Origin: Bacteroidales bacterium UBA1173
GTDB taxonomy: Bacteria; Bacteroidota; Bacteroidia; Bacteroidales; F082
Length of the DNA: 64,000 nt
Direction: 5' to 3'
NCBI GenBank assembly: GCA_002311655.1
Contig: DBYZ01000007.1
Coordinates: 188,675-252,674 of the forward strand
The notes under the pieces: model-generated
Databases searched by the model: none
The model's input: the letters and a program-made list of their open reading frames with translations, nothing else
Told to the model about the DNA's origin: nothing
Made by a program: the position numbers and the translations under genes
Shown here: piece after piece, positions 9,247 to 16,684 of the stretch
How the letters are laid out: each line of letters starts with the position of its first letter
Numbering within the stretch: position 1 is the first letter of the stretch

Positions 9247-10653
9247 ATGTTATACCAAGTACCTCAAAATATTGATTCTAATAAAGTTTTCCTTGTTAAC
9301 TTTTCAGAGTTGGAAGGAAGATTAGATCCGTTGTTTTACACGAGTCAGTTTGTTGAAATCACAAACGCGTTAAAGAAAACTACCTCGTATAAACTTTTGG
9401 GACAAGTGGTCAATTTCTCAAATGAGTTTTGGAATCAAAAGGATTATTACAAAGAGAGCTTTCCATATATTGAAATCGGAGCAATTAATATAACAGATGG
9501 TACAATAAGGGAAATAGTTTATATTCCAGTTGAAGAGGCTCCAAGTCGGGCTAAAGTTATTGTTCGAACAAATGATATAATAATATCTACAACACGACCA
9601 GGCAGAGGAGCGATTGCAAAAATAACAGAGCATGAGAACAACTACATTGTTTCTACAGGTTTCTCTGTTATTAGGTCGGTGGACGGCAGTGTTGACAGAG
9701 ACTATTTATTCTCAATTTTAAGGCTTGATATTTTGCTAAAACAGATGATTCAAAGAAGTACAGGAGGCAATTATCCTGCTATTACTCAAGAAGAACTATC
9801 AAAGGTTGTCGTTCCTATTCCTTCTAAAGAGATTCAAGATAGAATAGTTTCAATTATACAGGTTGCACTTTCTGAAAAGCAACAAAAAGAAAAACAAGCT
9901 AAGGTTTTATTAAATAGCATTGATGATTATTTACTAGGTGAATTAGGTGTTGAACTCCCCAAAAAGGAATCACAAACATTGCAAGATAGGATATTTACTG
10001 TGAATTTTAGGGAAGTTGAAGGAAGGCTTGATCCGACTGTCTATAAGGACGGAATAAAACTTATCTCAACGAAATGGGACAATATAAGACTTTCAAAAGT
10101 GGCATTTGTCAACCCGAGTGGTGCTTATAAAGGTGAGAATATAGAAACACCCATATCATTTGTTCCGATGGAAGTTGTCGATGAGAGATTCTCTGAGATA
10201 ACGACAATGGGAAAAACGACGATCGAACAATCTTCTGGCTTTACAAAGTTCAGGGAAGGAGATTTGCTTTGGGCGAAAATCACTCCTTGTATGCAAAATG
10301 GCAAATCGGCAGTAGCAAAGAATCTTACTAACGGTTTAGGGTGTGGCTCAACCGAGTTTTTTGTCTTACGTCCAAAGGATGAACGCCTTGCAATAGAATA
10401 TTTACATGTAATACTTCACATGAAATGCGTCAGAGAAACGGCCATGCTCTATTTTGGAGGTTCAGCAGGTCAACAGCGAGTTTCTTCTTCATTTTTAGAG
10501 AATTTCAATCTTCCATTACCGCCTAAAGAGAAGCAGGTTGAGATTGCCCAATATGTGTATAAGATGCGTCAGCAAGCAAAAGCATTGCAAGAAGAAGGGA
10601 AGGCAATATTGGAGAAAGCCAAGAAAGAGGTTGAGGCAATGATAATAGGATAG
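9247..10653 (+). CDS. hsdS: Type I-like DNA specificity subunit HsdS
   Basis: HsdS reads the DNA target through two target-recognition domains (TRDs) separated by long helices. The 468-residue protein shows this twofold repeat: VNFSELEGRLDP near residues 17-28 and VNFREVEGRLDP near 252-263 begin the two halves, and each half ends with a P-P/I-P-x-KE-Q helix start (VVPIPSKEIQDRI, LPLPPKEKQVEI) followed by a coiled segment. The two TRD cores are otherwise dissimilar, so an asymmetric bipartite target is expected. The gene sits 3 bases after the methylase and is almost certainly cotranscribed with it. The target sequence cannot be predicted. Confidence 0.93.
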   Translation: MLYQVPQNIDSNKVFLVNFSELEGRLDPLFYTSQFVEITNALKKTTSYKLLGQVVNFSNEFWNQKDYYKESFPYIEIGAINITDGTIREIVYIPVEEAPSRAKVIVRTNDIIISTTRPGRGAIAKITEHENNYIVSTGFSVIRSVDGSVDRDYLFSILRLDILLKQMIQRSTGGNYPAITQEELSKVVVPIPSKEIQDRIVSIIQVALSEKQQKEKQAKVLLNSIDDYLLGELGVELPKKESQTLQDRIFTVNFREVEGRLDPTVYKDGIKLISTKWDNIRLSKVAFVNPSGAYKGENIETPISFVPMEVVDERFSEITTMGKTTIEQSSGFTKFREGDLLWAKITPCMQNGKSAVAKNLTNGLGCGSTEFFVLRPKDERLAIEYLHVILHMKCVRETAMLYFGGSAGQQRVSSSFLENFNLPLPPKEKQVEIAQYVYKMRQQAKALQEEGKAILEKAKKEVEAMIIG

Positions 10654-10721
10654 TATCATGATTTTATATTATAAAATTCAACATAAAACGATTGAAATTA
10701 GAATAATTAAAAGATAGGTGT

Positions 10722-12746
10722 ATGGCAAATTTAGTGAAAACGGATATTGAAGGCATAATCAATGAGCTTAACATGTCTCCGGAAGATGTGATGTATCCTA
10801 TTTTTGAAACTGTTGTAAATTCAATACAGGCTATTAAAGAAAGATTTGGCGATGTAAAACAAGGTAAAATTACCGTTGAAGTGGAGAGGGATATTACTCA
10901 GATGGATTTATTTAATAGATATGAGAATTATCCAATTAAATCTATTACAATCAAGGATAATGGAATTGGTTTTACTGCAGACAATTGTCGTAGTTTCGAG
11001 TATGCTCATTCTACTAAGAAAGTTAGTATTGGTGGAAAGGGAATTGGAAGATTTGCAATATTATCAATTTTCAACACAATAAGTATTGACAGCATTATTA
11101 ACGTTAGAAATGTTAATCAAAGGGTTAGATTTGGTTTAAGCCGAAAAGCTGGATTAACAAATCCTCATTACGAGAACACAACACAACCAGTTTGTACAAC
11201 TATCGTATTAAATGACCTTAACCCAAATTTTAGCAAGGAGTCGTCAAAATATTCACATGAAAAAATAGCTGATAGTGTTTTATCACATTGTTTACTATAT
11301 TACTTAAACGGTGATTCACCTCAAATTGAGATTATAGAGAACAACATGATTATTAATCTGTCAAATCAGTTTTCGCCAAAAGATTTTGTTAAACATACTA
11401 TTACAGAAACAATAAAAGACAAAAAATTTACATGGTATTTTGTAAAAGATGCAAGAGCAAATTATCATGAGCTGTGTTTGTGTGGACATAATAGGAAAGT
11501 TAAAGGCAAACGTATAGATAAGATATATCCAATTTTTTCATCTCCAGAGGAAGACTCAGGGCTAATGTTTTATTATAAAGTTTACGTGGTTTCCCCATAT
11601 CTGGATTCAAGAGTTAATATGTCTAGAAACGAGTTTAATTTCCCTAAAATCAAAAATGAGGAGGAGGAAGAACAAAAAGAGGAACTTGATATTGATGTGC
11701 AAAAATTAATTGTCGAAAAAGATATAGATGTAAAGACAATAGAGGTAATAAAAGCCCTCTTTCCAGAATTGGTTAACGATAGAATTAAAACTGTCCAAAA
11801 CAGAGTTAATTCATTTTTATCTTCGGATGATGGTTTAGAATATAGGCATCTATCATTAGATGAGACATTTTTTGCCTCATTGTCGGATAATATTGATGAA
11901 AAAGATTTGGATGATGCGTTTCACACATATCAATATAAAAAAAGTAAAGAGGCCAGAAAGAAAAGAGATAAACTATTTAAACGCGATTATAGTAACAAAG
12001 AGGATTATCAACAATTACTAAAAGAGGTTGTAGATACGACAACTCAAGAAGGACTAAGCAGGCTTGCTCAATATGTTTCACACAGAAAAACAATCATCAC
12101 ATTATTGGAAAAATACCTGAATTGGAGTGAGGAAAACAACAATTACGAGGAAGAAGAGGTCCTGCATAATTTAATATATACAATGGGAGGCAATCAAGAC
12201 ACTATACCTTATGACAAGCATAACTTATGGCTGTTGGATGATCGGTTGACCTTTCATAGATACATATATTCTGATAAGATGATAAAATCCCATATTCCAA
12301 CAGAAGGTTCCACGAGTAAAAAAGAGACAGATATTGCCATATATGACACTACATATTATTATGGAGAAAAGAATGAGTATTCCGAAATAAACTCTGTTGT
12401 GATTTTTGAGTTGAAAAGGCCTGACCGAACTGTTACTTATGAAGAGTTTAGCAAGCAAATGCGCGAACAAATTCTTGGTGTACAGGAAGGAAACTTAAAG
12501 GATTATAACAAAGCGAATGTTCTTGTAGGGAAATCAACTCCAGTGTTTTACTATTATGTTGTAGATGCAAATGCATATTCAATGTTTTTGAAGAATGCAG
12601 ATTTTGAGGGATTTAGAGAGACTCCATATAAAAGTTTGATGAGAATGAACGGTTGTATTTATCAAGAAATACTTACATATAGAACGCTTTTAATAAATGC
12701 CCAACGTAGGAATAAAGTGTTTTTCAAAAAGTTAGGAATTGAATAG
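10722..12746 (+). CDS. GHKL-type ATPase with C-terminal PD-(D/E)xK-like motif, defence-island protein
   Basis: I do not recognise a named family. The N-terminus is a GHKL (Hsp90/MutL/MORC-type) ATPase: the N-box E29-x-x-x-N33 in ETVVNSIQA, the G1 box D79-N-G-I-G, and the G2 box GGKGIGR near 104-110. A second domain follows to about residue 350, then an acidic, charged helical stretch (EEEEQKEELD). The C-terminal 140 residues contain E535-T-D537 in ETDIAIYD and E563-L-K565 in VIFELKRP, a plausible nuclease core much like the one at the N-terminus of the methylase at 7081. GHKL ATPases of the MutL/MORC group are known in restriction-modification loci. Cytoplasmic. Its place between hsdS and a DUF1016 gene suggests an ATP-gated effector of the same system; that is inference. 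Confidence 0.75.
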   Translation: MANLVKTDIEGIINELNMSPEDVMYPIFETVVNSIQAIKERFGDVKQGKITVEVERDITQMDLFNRYENYPIKSITIKDNGIGFTADNCRSFEYAHSTKKVSIGGKGIGRFAILSIFNTISIDSIINVRNVNQRVRFGLSRKAGLTNPHYENTTQPVCTTIVLNDLNPNFSKESSKYSHEKIADSVLSHCLLYYLNGDSPQIEIIENNMIINLSNQFSPKDFVKHTITETIKDKKFTWYFVKDARANYHELCLCGHNRKVKGKRIDKIYPIFSSPEEDSGLMFYYKVYVVSPYLDSRVNMSRNEFNFPKIKNEEEEEQKEELDIDVQKLIVEKDIDVKTIEVIKALFPELVNDRIKTVQNRVNSFLSSDDGLEYRHLSLDETFFASLSDNIDEKDLDDAFHTYQYKKSKEARKKRDKLFKRDYSNKEDYQQLLKEVVDTTTQEGLSRLAQYVSHRKTIITLLEKYLNWSEENNNYEEEEVLHNLIYTMGGNQDTIPYDKHNLWLLDDRLTFHRYIYSDKMIKSHIPTEGSTSKKETDIAIYDTTYYYGEKNEYSEINSVVIFELKRPDRTVTYEEFSKQMREQILGVQEGNLKDYNKANVLVGKSTPVFYYYVVDANAYSMFLKNADFEGFRETPYKSLMRMNGCIYQEILTYRTLLINAQRRNKVFFKKLGIE

Positions 12747-12809
12747 TTCCAAATAAAAGATGGCTACAGAATAAGAGCAAGATTTTAAACGGTAAAATGT
12801 AAATAGGAT

Positions 12810-13838
12810 ATGAGCAAAGAATTGGAAACAACTCAAGAATACCAGCATCTTGTTGAAGGGATTGGAGGTTTGCTGACAGAGGGTAGGCGTAATGCTGCGT
12901 ATGCCATTAATACGGTTATGGTGGAAACCTATTGGCGCATTGGGCAATATATTGTTGAGTATGAGCAAAAAGGGAATGAGAGAGCCGTTTATGGTTCCGA
13001 CCTTATCAATCGTTTGTCCCGCGACTTGACTCAACGATATGGCAAAGGATTTGGAAAAAGCAATCTGCTGTATATCAGAAAATTATATGTTTCGTTCCCA
13101 AAAAGTGGGACACTGTCCCACCTTTTGACATGGAGCCATTATTACGAGGTGCTAAAGTGCGACGACCTTAGGGAAATGAACTTCTACATCAAGCAATGCG
13201 AAAATGAACAATGGAGTGTTAGGGAACTGAAACGCCAAATGAAAAGCATGTTGTTTCACAGGCTTGCCTTAAGCACCGACAAAGAAGGTGTGATGGCCTT
13301 GGCTACAAAAGGTCAGCAACTGACCACGCCTGAAGACATCATACGAGACCCTTACGTATTCGATTTCGTAGGTCTGCCAGATAGGTTTCGTTATTCTGAA
13401 AAAGACCTTGAAGATGCTCTAATCAATAATATGCGGACATTCCTGCTAGAGTTGGGCAAAGGTTTCGCTTTCGTTGGTCAACAATACCGTGTGAGTATCG
13501 CCGGCAGACACATGTATGTGGATCTGGTGTTTTATCATCGCATACTGAAATGTTTTGTGCTGATTGACTTGAAGCGCGGAGAGATTCAGCATGAAGACAT
13601 AGGTCAGATGAATTTGTACCTCAACTATTTCAAAGCCGAAGAAAACGTAGAGGGAGACAATGAACCTATTGGCATTGTGCTTGGTTCGTCAAAAAACAAA
13701 CTTATGATGGAATATGCCCTGAATGGAATTACCAATCAACTTTTTGCCGCTCAGTATCAACTCTATTTGCCAAACCGAGAGGAATTGCAGGCACGTCTCG
13801 ATTTGTTGTTGAATGAGATGGAAGAGAAAAATGAGTGA
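12810..13838 (+). CDS. DUF1016/YhcG-family PD-(D/E)xK nuclease-like protein
   Basis: The 342-residue protein has the two-part YhcG layout: an N-terminal helical DUF1016_N region with VMVETYWRIGQYIVEYEQ and LSRDLTQRYGKGFGKSNL, and a C-terminal PD-(D/E)xK-type nuclease core with D238 in MYVDLVFYHR and D253-L-K255 in VLIDLKRGE, followed by GQMNLYLNYF. Family members are frequent neighbours of type I methylase and specificity genes, but their biochemical role is not settled. It is the last gene of the island, 63 bases after the ATPase gene, and is convergent with GH78. No signal peptide or membrane segment is seen. Confidence 0.88.
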   Translation: MSKELETTQEYQHLVEGIGGLLTEGRRNAAYAINTVMVETYWRIGQYIVEYEQKGNERAVYGSDLINRLSRDLTQRYGKGFGKSNLLYIRKLYVSFPKSGTLSHLLTWSHYYEVLKCDDLREMNFYIKQCENEQWSVRELKRQMKSMLFHRLALSTDKEGVMALATKGQQLTTPEDIIRDPYVFDFVGLPDRFRYSEKDLEDALINNMRTFLLELGKGFAFVGQQYRVSIAGRHMYVDLVFYHRILKCFVLIDLKRGEIQHEDIGQMNLYLNYFKAEENVEGDNEPIGIVLGSSKNKLMMEYALNGITNQLFAAQYQLYLPNREELQARLDLLLNEMEEKNE

Positions 13839-13878
13839 GTAATTAGGTAAAACAACAGGAATATCTCAGTTTTTATAT

Positions 13879-13931
13879 ACTTGATCAAGTGTCATTTGGG
13901 AACTTGGCTTAATTTTGTTTGGGAACTTGGC
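13879..13931. repeat. 12-bp palindrome plus 14-bp direct repeat at the right edge of the island
   Basis: ACTTGATCAAGT (13879-13890) is a perfect 12-base palindrome. TTTGGGAACTTGGC occurs at 13895-13908, just outside the GH78 stop, and again at 13918-13931, inside its last codons. No second copy was noticed at the left edge of the island. Confidence 0.7.
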
Positions 13932-16605
13932 AACTAAAACAATATTTTCCGCTGCCTAAAGTCTTGATTTTATAGCTATTTTTCGTCGGAATCCAAACCT
14001 CGGCTTCGGTGTTGGCAGGGATTGTAATCTCCCATTCAAAACGTTTTCCATTGCGTTTCCAGTTGCTCTCGATGCGACCGCTGACGGAGTTGTATGCGCA
14101 GTTCACAAAGTCGAGACCATCGATAGGGTAGGGCTTAAGCTGAATCTTCTTATAGCCTGGCTCCAAGGCGCGTATTCCGCCAAGGTATTCGTATTCCCAG
14201 AGAATGAGGTCGCCGAGGAGCATCACGTGGTTGCCGGAGTTCATCGCTGGGTCGGCGGTGTTACCATTCCAGAGTTCCCAGATGGTGGTGGCACCGTTGC
14301 GGACCATGTAGCCCCAGCTCGGATAAGTGTCGTTGGCGGCAATCTGCAGTGCGAGGTCTCCGCGACCGTGTTCCGTCAAAGTGCGCATCAGAAACTGTAT
14401 GCCTACAACACCTGTCGAGACGTGATTGCCATGCAGATATTCAGTGCGGTCGACGATGTTTTCGAACACGTCGTTTTCATGACCTTTGGGCACCATTCCG
14501 AAAAACAAAGGCAAGATGTTGGCTGTCACGGTGTTGTTGTCGTAACGCCATATTTGATGGTTCAGATATATCGAATTATATGCCTCCGTCGTAGCGGAAA
14601 CTTCATTTTTAAAATACTCGGCATCGTCAGTAAAACCTAATATCTCGGCGAATTTTGCCATTCTTTGTGAAAGATAACAGTAATACGGTGTCGAGATGGC
14701 TGCTGCACATGTTTTTCGATTAATGTCACGCGAATGAATCATCTCTGGCGACTCCGGTGGCATGCACCAGTCGCCATATTGGTCGCGTTTCATGATGCCG
14801 TCAAACATGTATTTGGTTTTCATGAAGTTAAGCCATTTTTTCATGGCATCGTAATGCTTGCGGATTGGCTTATCGTCACCGAATCGCGTATATATCATGT
14901 CGGCGACGGTGATGAATGCGCCGGGCCATGTCATGCTGTTGGTGTAGTTGCGCCAATAAGGCGGAAACACATCGCTGATGCAGCCGTTTTCGAGTTGGCA
15001 GTCTTCGCCGTCGTCGAGCCATTTAGCATAAAGATGATGATTATCAAAGATATACGACTCTCCATAACAGCCAGTAGCACGGTCGCCGGTCCAGCCCATG
15101 CGCTCGTCACGTTGAGGGCAGTCGGTGGGCATGGAACGGTAGTTGCCGCGGATTCCCCAGAAAGCGTTGCGATAAACGGCATTCAGAATCTCGTTGGAGG
15201 TTTCAAAAGAGCCTGTGGTTTGCATCTCGTCATAAAAGACAAGCCCTTTGAAATCAGATGGTTTCGGATTGTCTTGAAGGCCTGAGATTTCAACATAACG
15301 GAAGCCGTGATACGTGAACATTGGGCACCACAAGTTTGAAGTTTGAAGTTTGAAGTTTGGAGTTGTTTTTGAAATGATGTATTTATCAGTTGCATCCGCT
15401 GAGCGTAAGTTTCTTACATCCAAGGTGCTGTCAGGATAGACGTTTTCGGCAAATCTGAGAGTTATAGTATCTCCAGGATTTTGTCCGCTGACATTCATTT
15501 CCAAAACCCCGACCATGTTCTGTCCCATGTCGAGAATCCATTTGTCGCCTTTCTTGAAAACGGCAACAGGCGTTAGCGAATCCTGAATTTTGATATTAGG
15601 ATTTAGCTGCGGGGTGAGCTTGCCTTTCGGAGCCTCAACAGATTTCGCATTCAACCAGAAAGAATCATCATATTTGGGCAATGTCCAATCGCCTAATTCA
15701 TAGTTTTCGTCGTATGTCTCGCCGTCGTATTCGTTGGAGGTACGAATCGGTCCTTTGTTTGTTATTTTCCATGATTCATCGCTGACAATCAACGACTTGC
15801 TACCATCTGTATGGGTTATTTCAAGCTGCAGAATCATCCTCGGCGTGCCGAAATGCAGCACATTGTCGGTGAAGTCGTAATCAGGATTTTGGGCGTTATA
15901 TCTCATCGCTGTAAAACGCCCTCCGGCAAGTGTCACACTGATGGCATTGTCGCCGTTTTTGAGCATCTCGGTGACATCGAAAGTGTTGAAATACACTCGT
16001 TTGCGATAATCTGACAATGCCGGTTTCAGCAGCTCGTCGGGTGCGACTTCCACGCCGTTGATATAAGCGCTGTATTGACCGAGTCCGCTGACATAAAGCC
16101 GTGCCTCGACGATGTTTTTACTCAGATTGAACTCTTTTCTGAGGTATCGGGCAGCGACTCTGGTTTTTCCGACAAGGATGTCGTCGTCAAAGTCATGTCC
16201 GATCCATTTTGCCTGCCAATCGCTTGATTCTAAAAGACTTATCTCAAAAGATTTTGCATCACTCTCGACAGAAACGGTTTTGTTTTTATTGTAAGAAAGG
16301 GTCGCAAAAACCTTCCAAAACACCTTGTCGCGACTTTGAAGCGGCTTCCCTTCGTAAGGGATGTAAAGCATCTTATCAGAAAGCACCTCGCCAGAATCCC
16401 AGAGATCTCCGAGACCTTCGAGAGCGCCGTTTTCAGTCGAAGAAGCGATGATTCGATAGCTGATCTGCTTTACATTTTGGGCATCCGACTCATAATTCCA
16501 GCTGAAACGAGGCTCATTTGTTTCGAGGGTACTTATCTCGAAATGCCTTATTTTGCTACAGGATACAAGGGCAACAAGAAGTAATATTTGATAAAGATAT
16601 TTCAT
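13909..16605 (-). CDS. GH78 alpha-L-rhamnosidase, lipoprotein
   Basis: GH78 enzymes release terminal alpha-L-rhamnose from pectins, flavonoid glycosides and bacterial polysaccharides by inversion. The 898-residue length is typical. A lipoprotein signal (LLLVALVSCS) predicts attachment in the envelope. Family blocks seen: the N-terminal fibronectin-like domain, YISGLGxY-type SGLGQYSAYING, the general-acid region CPQRDERMGWTGD, and the base region TTIWELWNG. An in-frame run of 7-base repeats encodes part of TPNFKLQTSNLW near residue 420. It follows GH97 on the same strand, 77 bases downstream, separated by an inverted repeat, so it may be partly uncoupled from GH97. Confidence 0.93.
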   Translation of the reverse strand: MKYLYQILLLVALVSCSKIRHFEISTLETNEPRFSWNYESDAQNVKQISYRIIASSTENGALEGLGDLWDSGEVLSDKMLYIPYEGKPLQSRDKVFWKVFATLSYNKNKTVSVESDAKSFEISLLESSDWQAKWIGHDFDDDILVGKTRVAARYLRKEFNLSKNIVEARLYVSGLGQYSAYINGVEVAPDELLKPALSDYRKRVYFNTFDVTEMLKNGDNAISVTLAGGRFTAMRYNAQNPDYDFTDNVLHFGTPRMILQLEITHTDGSKSLIVSDESWKITNKGPIRTSNEYDGETYDENYELGDWTLPKYDDSFWLNAKSVEAPKGKLTPQLNPNIKIQDSLTPVAVFKKGDKWILDMGQNMVGVLEMNVSGQNPGDTITLRFAENVYPDSTLDVRNLRSADATDKYIISKTTPNFKLQTSNLWCPMFTYHGFRYVEISGLQDNPKPSDFKGLVFYDEMQTTGSFETSNEILNAVYRNAFWGIRGNYRSMPTDCPQRDERMGWTGDRATGCYGESYIFDNHHLYAKWLDDGEDCQLENGCISDVFPPYWRNYTNSMTWPGAFITVADMIYTRFGDDKPIRKHYDAMKKWLNFMKTKYMFDGIMKRDQYGDWCMPPESPEMIHSRDINRKTCAAAISTPYYCYLSQRMAKFAEILGFTDDAEYFKNEVSATTEAYNSIYLNHQIWRYDNNTVTANILPLFFGMVPKGHENDVFENIVDRTEYLHGNHVSTGVVGIQFLMRTLTEHGRGDLALQIAANDTYPSWGYMVRNGATTIWELWNGNTADPAMNSGNHVMLLGDLILWEYEYLGGIRALEPGYKKIQLKPYPIDGLDFVNCAYNSVSGRIESNWKRNGKRFEWEITIPANTEAEVWIPTKNSYKIKTLGSGKYCFSCQVPKQN
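15332..15359. repeat. Intragenic (AAGTTTG)4 tandem repeat in GH78
   Basis: Four perfect copies of AAGTTTG lie inside the GH78 reading frame and keep it open. The same 7-base unit makes up the intergenic repeat at 27935-28034, so this looks like an intragenic copy of a genome-wide repeat family. Confidence 0.85.
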
Positions 16606-16618
16606 TTTTTATTTTTCA

Positions 16619-16684
16619 GACAGGATTAACAAGATTTACAGGATAAAATTTCTTTATAATCTTGTTAATCCTGTAAATCCTGTC
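16619..16684. repeat. Inverted repeat between GH97 and GH78
   Basis: ACAGGATTAACAAGAT (16620-16635) and ATCTTGTTAATCCTGT (16659-16674) are perfect 16-base arms around a 23-base loop. Both sides carry further 9-base units of the type xACAxGATT in swapped order, out to the matching GACAGGATT ends. The right end overlaps the GH97 stop codon. It could act as a terminator or an mRNA-stabilising hairpin between the two glycosidase genes. Confidence 0.8.

Noticed and set aside
1..13838. hsdR at the left edge as part of the same operon as the methylase and hsdS
   Set aside because: They are 4.5 kb apart with four unrelated genes, some on the other strand, between them, and the methylase carries its own HsdR_N-like domain; functional pairing remains possible but is not shown.
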